NCBI RefSeq assembly: GCF_001717585.1 | Contig: NZ_CP017042.1 | Location: 471,501 to 535,500, forward strand | DNA: 64,000 bases | Origin: Selenomonas sp. oral taxon 920 | Lineage (GTDB): Bacteria; Bacillota; Negativicutes; Selenomonadales; Selenomonadaceae | Direction: 5' to 3' | In this document: piece after piece, positions 40,348 to 48,662 of the stretch | How the letters are laid out: the number at the start of each line of letters is the position of its first letter | How positions within the stretch are numbered: position 1 is the first letter of the stretch | The notes under the pieces: generated by a model | Seen by the model: only the letters and a program-made list of their open reading frames with translations | Database searches by the model: none | What the model was told of the DNA's origin: nothing | Translations under genes and position numbers: made by a program

Positions 40348-40496
40348 TTTATATTCCAAATAGTCCGTTTCTGATCGTGAAGAGGATGTTCCATGCGGGT
40401 AAGACAAGGTATCGTGGACTCAGGAAGAACCTGCTCCAATACTATCTGCTCTTTGCGTTGGCGAATCTCGCTACGTGTTTGAAGGCGGGAAGGTAG
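40344..40496 (+). pseudogene. C-terminal remnant of an IS transposase, fused to a short leader
   Basis: From about 40377 the frame encodes KRMFHAGKTRYRGLRKN and then LLQYYLLFALANL, the typical end of IS5-like DDE transposases, with a stop TAG at 40494-40496. The rest of the transposase is absent. In the same frame a GTG at 40344, overlapping the aldolase stop and preceded by GGTGGTGAA, starts the leader IYIPNSPFLI, which could be the first residues of a lost glycan gene into which the element inserted. So a cluster gene may have been disrupted here. No catalytic residues remain; the sequence is not functional. Confidence 0.65.
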
Positions 40497-40807
40497 AGTG
40501 CGTTTTGTATGATAATGGGATAAGTGCGCCCATGTTCCCGAATTTCTCGTCCAAACGGAAAATTCGGGGAAGGAAAGGGAGCAACGGGGCGGTGTTGTAC
40601 TCTGTTTTTCACTGCAATTTGTGAAAATTGTGTCTGCGGATGTGATTATTCACTATGTTTCACTGATTCTCTAGCAGAACTGGTGATGTTACTGGCACAA
40701 AACCTGTGAAAATGTGCATAGGGGATGTGTTTTTGTACCTATAGAACTAGAATTTTCAAGGTTTGACATATGTTTTTGATATGCGAAGTTTGAGTGAGGA
40801 AAATAAA
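40497..40807. other. Non-coding scar of the insertion element, with a hairpin
   Basis: No gene is evident in this 311-base stretch. It holds an inverted repeat, CCCGAATTT (40537-40545) and AAATTCGGG (40560-40568), with a 14-base loop, and two loosely similar segments around 40620 and 40707 (TGTGAAAAT-GTG followed by GGATGTG or GGGATGTG). These look like the remaining end of the mobile element. A TTGACA at about 40762 has no good -10 partner, so no promoter is called. Confidence 0.45.
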
Positions 40808-42613
40808 ATGAAGCGTATATTGACCTATCCGGTAGATTCTGTCAAGTTGTTGAAGAAGCGCAAAAAAATAAAGAAGATGCTGATGGAGAAGCTTGAAGGA
40901 GAAATGTGTGTTGAAAAACGCATTGCAATCCTCGGGGGGTCCACAACACATGATGTTCGTGATATGTTAGAGTTGTTTCTCCTAGATGCAGGTATCATAC
41001 CTTCGTTTTATGAGTCGGAGTATAATCAGTATTGGCAAGATGTTATATTTGATAATCCTGCACTATCGGAGTTTCAGCCGGATATCATCTATATTCACAC
41101 AAGTTCGCGCAATATCCATAGGTTTCCTTCACCTAAAGAGCCTTTGATAGATATTGATGCACTTGTGGATGAAATATATCGACCCTATGTACAACTGTGG
41201 GAAAAAATAGCAGCTGACTATCACTGCCCTTTGATCCAGAATAATTTTGAGCTGCCATTTTATCGACTCCTTGGGAATAATGATTTTTCTGATCCTCATG
41301 GTCGTGTGCGTTTTGTTAATACACTGAATGAAAAGTTTTGTCAATACGCACAATCCCATGAGAGTTTCTATATTCATGATATTCACTATATGGCTTCCTG
41401 TTATGGACTGCAGCAATGGGCAGATCCATACGCATGGCATATGTATAAATATGCTTGCGCCGTTGAAGCCATCCCGGAACTTGCCTACAATCTGTCAAAT
41501 ATGATAAAATCGCTTTACGGGAAGTCACAAAAAGCTCTTGTCCTTGATCTTGATAATACATTATGGGGCGGCATTGTCGGTGATGATGGTGCTGATAATA
41601 TTGAAATTGGACAAGAGACATCTATGGGGCAGCTTTATAGTGAGTTCCAAACTTATATTAAGGAATACAAGGAGCGAGGTATTCTCCTTGCAATTAACTC
41701 TAAGAATGATATAGAAAATGCACTGGCAGGGTTGAATCGACCGGATAGCACTTTGAGACCGGAGGACTTTCTTGTAATTAAAGCAAATTGGGAAGATAAG
41801 GATTGTAATATTCGGCAGATAGCACAGGAATTAAATATAGGAACAGATACACTTGTTTTCGTAGACGATAATCCCGTTGAGCGTGATATTGTGAGGACTC
41901 GGGTTTCAGATGTCAAAATTCCGGAGGTTGATGATCCTGCGCAGTTTATCAGTGTATTGGATCGTTCCGGCTATTTTGAGGCAATGCAGCTGTCTGCAGA
42001 AGATGTGCAGCGTACAGAAATGTATCAAGAAAACATTTCTCGAAAAAAATCGCAGGAAAGCTACGCGGATTATTCGGACTATCTTCGTTCTCTTCAAATG
42101 AAAGCGGAGATAGCACCCTTTTCTCCCGTCTATATGTCTCGCATTGCACAGCTTACAAATAAAAGCAATCAGTTCAACTTGACAACAAAGCGATGCAGTC
42201 AGGCGGATATGGAAGGATATGTGAATAATCCCGAATATATCACGCTATATGGGAAATTAGAGGATCGATTTGGCGATAATGGTGTCGTGTCTGTCGTGTT
42301 TGGTCATGTGGATCAAGGAGATGCCACATTATTCCATATTGACTTGTGGCTGATGAGCTGCCGTGTACTGAAGAGGGATATGGAAATCGCAATGATGGAT
42401 GAACTTGTCGGAAAATGTCGTGAACGTGGTGTTCGATGTCTCCGTGGCTATTATTATCCTACGGCTAAAAATGGTATGGTGAAGGGCTTTTATGGTCAGC
42501 AAGGATTCACAAAAATCCAAGAGGACGAGAACGGAAACACTGTTTGGGAATTTTTGATTACAAACGACTATAAGAACAGAAATCAGGTGATTGAGGTTCA
42601 TGCAGACAGTTAG
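40808..42613 (+). CDS. FkbH-like HAD-IIIC family protein
   Basis: This 601-residue protein has an N-terminal part with ILGGSTTHDVRDMLELFLL, a central HAD domain with LVLDLDNTLWGGIVGDDGA (near residue 245) and VFVDDNPVERDIVR, and a C-terminal GNAT-like end with KGFYGQQGF. FkbH enzymes of tetronate and FK520-type pathways take 1,3-bisphosphoglycerate and load a glyceryl unit on an acyl carrier protein. This suggests a glyceryl- or glycerate-derived acyl group here. ATG 40808 has GAGG 8 bases ahead; the frame also extends to 40763. The stop overlaps the next gene. Confidence 0.86.
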   Translation: MKRILTYPVDSVKLLKKRKKIKKMLMEKLEGEMCVEKRIAILGGSTTHDVRDMLELFLLDAGIIPSFYESEYNQYWQDVIFDNPALSEFQPDIIYIHTSSRNIHRFPSPKEPLIDIDALVDEIYRPYVQLWEKIAADYHCPLIQNNFELPFYRLLGNNDFSDPHGRVRFVNTLNEKFCQYAQSHESFYIHDIHYMASCYGLQQWADPYAWHMYKYACAVEAIPELAYNLSNMIKSLYGKSQKALVLDLDNTLWGGIVGDDGADNIEIGQETSMGQLYSEFQTYIKEYKERGILLAINSKNDIENALAGLNRPDSTLRPEDFLVIKANWEDKDCNIRQIAQELNIGTDTLVFVDDNPVERDIVRTRVSDVKIPEVDDPAQFISVLDRSGYFEAMQLSAEDVQRTEMYQENISRKKSQESYADYSDYLRSLQMKAEIAPFSPVYMSRIAQLTNKSNQFNLTTKRCSQADMEGYVNNPEYITLYGKLEDRFGDNGVVSVVFGHVDQGDATLFHIDLWLMSCRVLKRDMEIAMMDELVGKCRERGVRCLRGYYYPTAKNGMVKGFYGQQGFTKIQEDENGNTVWEFLITNDYKNRNQVIEVHADS

Positions 42614-43445
42614 GCTTCTCAATGGCGTTTTGATGCCGCAGATTGGAATGGGTACATGGCAGATCAATGACAGAGAGGTCTTAGCGAATATCATTGAGCG
42701 CGGATATGACATGGGGTATCGTCTTATTGATACCGCTGCAGCATATGGCAATGAAATTGGGATTGGAAAGGCTCTGGAGAAGTTATCTGTACCACGAGGA
42801 GAGATGTTCCTCTCGGATAAGGTTTGGAATTCCTGTCGCGGTTATGAAAAGGTTCGTGAAGCCTGTAAACGCTCTATGAAAAAACTGAAAACGGACTATT
42901 TGGATCTCTATCTGGTGCACTGGCCTGCTTCTCCTAAGTTGTATTCAGACTGGGAGGCGCAGAATGCAAGCACGTGGCGTGGCATGGAGTCTCTATATCG
43001 GGACGGATATGTGCGCGCGATCGGTGTATGCAATTTTAAGCCGCATCATTTAGAGGCTTTGGGAAACACTGCGGAAATTCAGCCTATGGTGAATCAAATT
43101 GAGGTTCACCCCGGTATGATGCAAAGTGATACGACGACATTTTGTGCGGAAAAAAATATCTGTATCGAGGCCAGCAGTCCGTTGGGGAATGGTCAGATCC
43201 TTTCACACGAGTTGATCAGCACGATAGCTAAATCGCATGATAAGACACCTGCACAGATCTGTTTACGGTATGCTGTGGAACAAGGTTTTGTAGTGATCCC
43301 TAAAACGAGCAGTTCTGTTCGTTTGGCAGAGAACATGGATATATTCGACTTTTCCCTGACCCCGGACGAAAAGTCGAGCTTGAGTAAGATGCCCTATTGC
43401 GGTGGTGTCGGCATTGATCCGGATGAGGTGACTGAATTTGGATGA
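42600..43445 (+). CDS. Aldo/keto reductase (diketogluconate reductase-like)
   Basis: This 281-residue enzyme has the tetrad Asp and Tyr in RLIDTAAAYGNEIGIGKAL, Lys in LSDKVWN and His in LYLVHWPASP, plus GVCNFKPHHLEAL and VVIPKTSSSVRLAENM for NADPH binding. It belongs to the AKR5 type and differs from the aldo/keto reductase at 14323. It overlaps the FkbH-like gene and the next transketolase gene, so all are coupled. It may reduce the keto group of a transketolase product or acyl precursor. Confidence 0.87.
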   Translation: MQTVRLLNGVLMPQIGMGTWQINDREVLANIIERGYDMGYRLIDTAAAYGNEIGIGKALEKLSVPRGEMFLSDKVWNSCRGYEKVREACKRSMKKLKTDYLDLYLVHWPASPKLYSDWEAQNASTWRGMESLYRDGYVRAIGVCNFKPHHLEALGNTAEIQPMVNQIEVHPGMMQSDTTTFCAEKNICIEASSPLGNGQILSHELISTIAKSHDKTPAQICLRYAVEQGFVVIPKTSSSVRLAENMDIFDFSLTPDEKSSLSKMPYCGGVGIDPDEVTEFG

Positions 43446-44268
43446 GAAGACAACAGCTACATTGAGGATGCTGCGCAAACAAATTGCTGTTACAGGATAT
43501 CGTGGCGGGATGGCTCATCTTGCATCTTCATATTCTTGTCTTGAGATTTTATATACTTTGTATGCAGGGGGAATCCTGCGCTTGAATCGTGATGACCCTA
43601 TGTGGGCAGATCGGGACCGTCTGATTTTGAGCAAGGGACATGCAGGTTTGGCACTCTATGCTATTCTGACACATATGGGGTTTATGAGAGAGGATGAATT
43701 TTCGTCATATCTTCAGCTCAAAGGCTGCATTGGTGGTGAGCCGTGTATGCGTGATAGCAAGTGGGTAGAGGCTACAACGGGTTCTCTTGGACACGGACTC
43801 TCGTTTGCTGCCGGAATTGCTATGGCTCTTCGGCTTAATCACAGTCTCGCTAAAGTGTATGTTGTCCTTGGTGATGGTGAATGCGAGGAGGGGGCTGTAT
43901 GGGGAGCGGCAATGTCCGCAGCAGCGCATCAATTGGATAATCTGGTTGTGATTTTGGATTGCAATGAGATTCAGAAAATGGATCGAATTGACCGCATTAT
44001 TGGTGCACCCCGGTGGATGGAGAAATGGACATCCTTTGGCTGGAGTGTTGAAGAGATGGATGGTCATGATATAACGGTGATGAGAGACCATTTTTCTCGT
44101 GAAGGTGTGAAAGGGAAGCCTCGATTTATTCTGGCACATACGATCAAGGGGAAAGGCGTATCCATTATGGAACAGAATCCCAACTGGCATTTTAAGCTGC
44201 CCAATCGCAAAGAGAGGAAGGTCTTTCAGGAAGAATTAGGCATTTCTGAAGCAGAGTGGGAGGGCTGA
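43438..44268 (+). CDS. Transketolase-like N-terminal subunit
   Basis: This 276-residue protein is the thiamine-diphosphate-binding half of a split transketolase. Seen are RLILSKGHAGLALYAIL, TGSLGHGLSFAAGIAMALRL and VVLGDGECEEGAVWGAA with the GDG-E metal and ThDP motif, and HTIKGKGVSIMEQNP. The start is TTG 43438 after GAGGTGA. The second half is encoded 3 bases downstream. A housekeeping transketolase is usually one chain or a pair away from glycan genes, so this pair probably transfers a two-carbon unit in a dedicated pathway. Confidence 0.9.
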   Translation: MDEKTTATLRMLRKQIAVTGYRGGMAHLASSYSCLEILYTLYAGGILRLNRDDPMWADRDRLILSKGHAGLALYAILTHMGFMREDEFSSYLQLKGCIGGEPCMRDSKWVEATTGSLGHGLSFAAGIAMALRLNHSLAKVYVVLGDGECEEGAVWGAAMSAAAHQLDNLVVILDCNEIQKMDRIDRIIGAPRWMEKWTSFGWSVEEMDGHDITVMRDHFSREGVKGKPRFILAHTIKGKGVSIMEQNPNWHFKLPNRKERKVFQEELGISEAEWEG

Positions 44269-44271
44269 TTC

Positions 44272-45186
44272 ATGCAGAGCGCCTATATGGGGAAACTAAT
44301 GGAACTTGCAGAGCGTGATCGGGAAGTCATTCACCTTCTTGCGGACAGTGGTACAGGTTACGATGAGATGTTTCGTCATAATTTTCCAGATCAGATTTGC
44401 AATTTTGGAATTAACGAGGAGCATATGGTTGCCGCTGCTGCAGGGATGGCTACGGTCGGAAAAATTCCGTTTGTCTATACTGCAGGGGCATTTCTTGCAT
44501 ATCGTTCTTTAGAGTTTATCCGCGATGATGTGTGTTTTCAAAATTTGAATGTTAAAATCACAGGAATGGGGAGCGGTCTTTCATGGAGTTCTTTGGGACC
44601 GACGCATCATACAACGGAGGATGTTGCTGTGCTGCGCGCACTGCCAAATCTCATGATTCTGTCGCCGGCAACGCCGTATCAGGTATCGAAGTGTGTGGAG
44701 GCGGCTTATCAACATATTGGCCCTGTCTATACCCGCATTGGAATGAATCATGAAAAAGAATTTTTCGATGAAACATATGATTTTCAAGTCGGTAAAAATG
44801 ATGTTTTGCAGGAAGGGGGGGATCTCTGTATCTTTGTGACAGGGAGTATCTTAGAGGAGGTATACGAAGCTGCGCAGCTTTTAAAGGCGGAAGGCGTTCA
44901 TGCAAGAATTGTTTATGTCCATACGCTGAAACCGTTCGATGAGGAGAATATTTTGTCTATGGTGCAGGACGTGCAGATGTTTATTACCGTTGAGGAGCAT
45001 AATATATTGGGCGGCTTGGGAAGTATTATTTCCGAGGTGCTGTCTGCACATGGAATTGGGATGCGGCTGCATCGAATTGGATTGCACGATTGCTTTGCAT
45101 CGGGCTACGGAACGCATAAAAACGTTAGGATAGAAAATCAGTTGGACGCGAGGAGTATTTTCCGAGAAATCAAGGAAGTGCTATAA
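44272..45186 (+). CDS. Transketolase-like C-terminal subunit
   Basis: This 304-residue partner has the pyrimidine-binding domain with FGINEEHMVAAAAGMATVG (catalytic Glu) and the C-terminal domain with VEEHNILGGLGSIISEVL. It is typical of the second chain of split transketolases or DXS-like enzymes. A run of seven G (44815-44821, in EGGD) is a possible slippage site. It lies one base before the MaoC gene. Reaction and substrates are unknown. Confidence 0.9.
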   Translation: MQSAYMGKLMELAERDREVIHLLADSGTGYDEMFRHNFPDQICNFGINEEHMVAAAAGMATVGKIPFVYTAGAFLAYRSLEFIRDDVCFQNLNVKITGMGSGLSWSSLGPTHHTTEDVAVLRALPNLMILSPATPYQVSKCVEAAYQHIGPVYTRIGMNHEKEFFDETYDFQVGKNDVLQEGGDLCIFVTGSILEEVYEAAQLLKAEGVHARIVYVHTLKPFDEENILSMVQDVQMFITVEEHNILGGLGSIISEVLSAHGIGMRLHRIGLHDCFASGYGTHKNVRIENQLDARSIFREIKEVL

Positions 45187-45187
45187 A

Positions 45188-45616
45188 ATGAAAAAATATA
45201 CATTTTCAGAGATATATGTTGGTCTGCGGGAAACCTTTGAGCAGCAGATCAGCATAGAAATGGAGAATGCCTTTCGTGAGATGTCGGGGGACAATAACCC
45301 TTTACACAGAGATGATGTTTATGCGCGTGAGATTAGTGCAGGAAAGTATCCGGTGCATGTCTCCTTTGGTATGTTGACGGCATCTTTATATTCTACATTA
45401 GCAGGGATGTATCTGCCCGGTGCATATAGCCTTATTCACAGTTTGGAAAACGTATCCTTTTTGAACCCTGTATTTGTCGGAGATGTACTTTTTGTAGAGG
45501 GAGAGGTGACTGATAAGGATGAGAGCCTGCACCTGATTCGTGTGAATGCCTGTATTCACAATCAGGAAAAAAGGAAGGTCTCTAAAGCTAAGATGAAGAT
45601 TATAGTTTTGAAATAG
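45188..45616 (+). CDS. MaoC-like dehydratase/hydratase (hot-dog fold)
   Basis: This 142-residue protein has the MaoC signature MSGDNNPLHRDDVYAREI, with the catalytic Asp-His pair of R-specific enoyl hydratases, and VHVSFGMLTASLYSTLAGM. It should add or remove water at the beta position of an acyl-CoA or acyl-ACP. The next gene, 23 bases away, is an acyl carrier protein, the likely carrier of its substrate. Supports synthesis of a 3-hydroxyacyl or enoyl group. Confidence 0.87.
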   Translation: MKKYTFSEIYVGLRETFEQQISIEMENAFREMSGDNNPLHRDDVYAREISAGKYPVHVSFGMLTASLYSTLAGMYLPGAYSLIHSLENVSFLNPVFVGDVLFVEGEVTDKDESLHLIRVNACIHNQEKRKVSKAKMKIIVLK

Positions 45617-45639
45617 TACATAGAAAGAGGACGTATAAC

Positions 45640-45882
45640 ATGACCAGAGAAGAAGTTTATGAGAGATTGCAGAATGTTTTTCGTGATGTATTCGATGACG
45701 AGAGTATTGTTTTGCATGATGAAACCACAGCGAATGACATAGAGGACTGGGATTCCTTTGAGCATATCAACCTGGTTGTGTCTGTGCAGGATGAATTTTC
45801 CTTTAAGATTCCCATGGGCAAAGTCGTAACAATGAAAAATGTGGGTGAAATGGTAGATCTCATCATGGAGTTGGGGGAGTAG
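45640..45882 (+). CDS. Acyl carrier protein 2
   Basis: This 80-residue protein has the carrier motif IEDWDSFEHINLVVSVQDEF with Ser39 as the expected phosphopantetheine site. DWDSF is common in carriers of DltC-like and secondary pathways. It is separate in sequence from acyl carrier protein 1. It lies directly upstream of an MBOAT gene (13 bases), an arrangement that recalls dltC next to dltB. AAAGAGGAC precedes the start. Confidence 0.88.
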   Translation: MTREEVYERLQNVFRDVFDDESIVLHDETTANDIEDWDSFEHINLVVSVQDEFSFKIPMGKVVTMKNVGEMVDLIMELGE

Positions 45883-45895
45883 GTGATCCGGCAGA

Positions 45896-47404
45896 ATGAA
45901 TTTGATGAGCGGGGAATTTTTTCTGTTTTTGTGCCTTACTCTCGTTTTATACTATCTTTTTCCTAGGGCTCAGAAATATATCCTGCTGACAGCCAGCTTG
46001 ATGTTCTTTTTGACAGCCTCTGCCGTTTCAGAGCCTCTTATGTGTTTGTTGATGGCGTATATTTTTTTTGTTACATATTTAGGTGCGATTGCCATCGAAA
46101 AAACTGAGGGCTGGAAAAAGGATGTTTATTCACTAGTCTCTATTATAGGACTTGTCGCGACACTGTTTATTCTTAAATATGCATTTAATATGGGCGAATT
46201 GTTTTTATCGCTCTTACAGATGGATACGAATCTTTCCTGGTTGGATTTCGTTCCCATTATGGGACTGTCCTATTTTGTGCTGTCAGCCATAGGTTATCTG
46301 CTGGATGTCCGTTGGCAGACGTGTTCAGCGGAGCGTAATCCGACGACAGTGGCATTGTTTCTTTATTATTTTCCCCAGCTAATATCAGGACCTGTAACAC
46401 GATTTACTGCCATGAGGGAGCAGTTCGCAAGAAGATTCAGCCTTCAGTATGAGAATATTGAGTATGGTCTGCGTCGTATGTTGTGGGGATACTTTAAGAA
46501 GCTAGTAATCTCCGAGCGATTCGCTATGGTGGTGACAACTGTTTATGCGAGTCCGGAATCTTATGGTGGAATGGATTTTGTGTTGGCGACGTTGTGCTAT
46601 GCGATACAACTTTATACAGACTTCTCTGGTTGTATGGATATTGTACTGGGTGCTTCGGCACTATTTGGTGTTCGTTTGCCAGAGAATTTTCGTGCGCCTT
46701 TTTTTTCGCGATCATTACAGGAATTTTGGCAGCGTTGGCATATTACATTGGGACTTTGGTTCAAGGACTACGTGATGTACCCAATCCAGATATCTGCACC
46801 GATGGTGGCACTTGGACGTATGTGTAAGAAAAGATGGGGGAAGAAGGCAGGAAAGAAGATTCCGTTCTATCTCTCCATGATAGTACTTTGGTTTCTGATC
46901 GGTGTTTGGCATGGATGTACTGCATATTACTTTGTCGCAGCTGCGTTGGTTCCGTGCACCTTGTTGATACTGAGTGATGGCATTTCAGCGTTGACTGTAA
47001 AGTGGCCGAGTTGCTTGCGTCTTGAATCGGACAATATCTTTGTTGCATATATACAAAGAGTACGAACTTTGTTGTTGATTTGTATTTGTTGGGTGTTTGT
47101 GTGTGCTGGCAGTGTTTCTGCGGGAATCTCGGTTTTTGTTAATATGGTTTCTAATTTTTCGGCATCACATTTTTATGATATATTGAATACGACGGGAATC
47201 GATGGAAAAAAAGCTGTTTTTATGTTTCTTTGCCTCATGCTCCTCGTATTTGCAGAGTATCTGGAAAATAAGGGGAGCTCTATTCAGAGGTTTATGGATG
47301 GACGGCATTATTTATTCCGCATCGGGGCAATTTATCTCGTGGTTTTTCTCATCTTGGGAACAGGCATGATTGGTAAATCGACCTTTATTTATTTTCAATT
47401 CTGA
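45896..47404 (+). CDS. MBOAT-family O-acyltransferase (AlgI/DltB-like)
   Basis: This 502-residue polytopic membrane protein has the MBOAT hallmarks YFPQLISGPVTRF, LYTDFSGCMDIVLGASALFG, PFFSRSLQEFWQRWHITLGL with the conserved Asn/Asp-His region, and LIGVWHGCTAYYF with the catalytic His. AlgI acetylates alginate and DltB passes D-alanine from DltC to outside. Its direct placement after an acyl carrier protein and before an SGNH-like partner favours carrying an acyl group across the membrane to the glycan. The acyl group is not identified. Confidence 0.88.
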   Translation: MNLMSGEFFLFLCLTLVLYYLFPRAQKYILLTASLMFFLTASAVSEPLMCLLMAYIFFVTYLGAIAIEKTEGWKKDVYSLVSIIGLVATLFILKYAFNMGELFLSLLQMDTNLSWLDFVPIMGLSYFVLSAIGYLLDVRWQTCSAERNPTTVALFLYYFPQLISGPVTRFTAMREQFARRFSLQYENIEYGLRRMLWGYFKKLVISERFAMVVTTVYASPESYGGMDFVLATLCYAIQLYTDFSGCMDIVLGASALFGVRLPENFRAPFFSRSLQEFWQRWHITLGLWFKDYVMYPIQISAPMVALGRMCKKRWGKKAGKKIPFYLSMIVLWFLIGVWHGCTAYYFVAAALVPCTLLILSDGISALTVKWPSCLRLESDNIFVAYIQRVRTLLLICICWVFVCAGSVSAGISVFVNMVSNFSASHFYDILNTTGIDGKKAVFMFLCLMLLVFAEYLENKGSSIQRFMDGRHYLFRIGAIYLVVFLILGTGMIGKSTFIYFQF

Positions 47405-47411
47405 GGAGTGA

Positions 47412-48497
47412 ATGATGCGTTTTCAAAACAAGTGGCTGAGATTTCTAGTGCTTTTGCCGATTCCTCTGATTGTTGCTGGTATCAACTATGTTGTAGATCC
47501 ATCGGCCTTGTACCATGATAACACGGAGGCTATGGCACGTTCTATGGCGGCAGGAAATAAAACGTGGTTTGCACATAGTAATGTTAATGAACGTGAAGTG
47601 AAGCGACATTTGATTGAAGCTATGCCAAGGGAAGTGGATTGCATTGCTGTTGGTCCAAGTCTAATTATGGGAGTACGATCTGATACTGTTGGTACGCAGA
47701 GTTTTTATAATTTGAGCGAGTCAGGCGCAGATTTTTATGATATTTTAGCGCAGTTTGCATTGCTGGACTTGCATGAGATTACATATCATCGCGTTATATT
47801 TTGCGTGGATTCTTATTTCTTTGATGAGAAGCTGTATCGTACGCTTACGAGAAGTCAAGGGTTAAAGCCCTATGCACAATATATGATTGATACATTGGAG
47901 CAAAAAGATCCAATCCGACCGCACGGCCCCGCAAACTCGTGGAAAGAACCTGTGAAATCATTGCTATCTCCGTCTTATTTTCAAGCATCAATTGCAGCCC
48001 TGAAAAAAGAAGGAGGACATTCCCTTATTGGTGCACGCTGGGGAATTGTTAATGAAAACTATGAGGGGATATATTATATGCCGGATGGCAGTATCGTCTA
48101 TGCAGTTGAGGCGCAGAATAGAACGGGCGACTATGTGACAAAAGATGCTGAAAACTATAATATAGAATATCAATTTTCGAAGGGAGGGCATATCGATCCC
48201 TACAGTAAGGAGATTTTTGAGAAACTTATTCAGTATCTATTGAAAAAAAATATTAGCGTTGAATTGTTTTTGTGCCCTGTTGCGCCGTCTTTGTGGGAGC
48301 GGATTAACTCTGATGATTATCCTTCGATACCAGAATTAGAGATGTTTGCTCATGAAATGGCTCAAGAGTACAATTTGAGAATTACAGGAACATATAATCC
48401 CTATTGTTTGAGAATGTCAGATGAAGATTTTTATGATGCACGACATGTTAGGCACGATCTTTTGACGAAATACTTTGACTTTAGGCCGTATAAATGA
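47412..48497 (+). CDS. Membrane-anchored SGNH-like acyltransfer partner (AlgJ/DltD-like)
   Basis: This 361-residue protein has an N-terminal signal anchor (FLVLLPIPLIVAGINYVV, about residues 11-28) and an exported domain. CIAVGPSLIMGVRSDTV resembles the SGNH block I with Ser, and DARHVRHDLLTKYF near the end provides the Asp-x-x-His. Such proteins pair with MBOAT enzymes and transfer the acyl group to the polymer on the outer side (AlgJ/AlgX, DltD). It starts 8 bases after the MBOAT gene. Family placement is by pattern and context. Confidence 0.7.
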   Translation: MMRFQNKWLRFLVLLPIPLIVAGINYVVDPSALYHDNTEAMARSMAAGNKTWFAHSNVNEREVKRHLIEAMPREVDCIAVGPSLIMGVRSDTVGTQSFYNLSESGADFYDILAQFALLDLHEITYHRVIFCVDSYFFDEKLYRTLTRSQGLKPYAQYMIDTLEQKDPIRPHGPANSWKEPVKSLLSPSYFQASIAALKKEGGHSLIGARWGIVNENYEGIYYMPDGSIVYAVEAQNRTGDYVTKDAENYNIEYQFSKGGHIDPYSKEIFEKLIQYLLKKNISVELFLCPVAPSLWERINSDDYPSIPELEMFAHEMAQEYNLRITGTYNPYCLRMSDEDFYDARHVRHDLLTKYFDFRPYK

Positions 48498-48662
48498 GGC
48501 ATCAGTAGAATATCGATTGTATTCTCGTTTGGGAGTGTATGTTCTTGAAACTGAAATTGTTTATATGAATAGTGCAAGCATACTATGTGGGCTCTGAGAA
48601 AGAAAGTCTTTTGAGTTCGATGTGTCTGATGACATTGGTATTAACTATGGGAGTTGGGAAAC

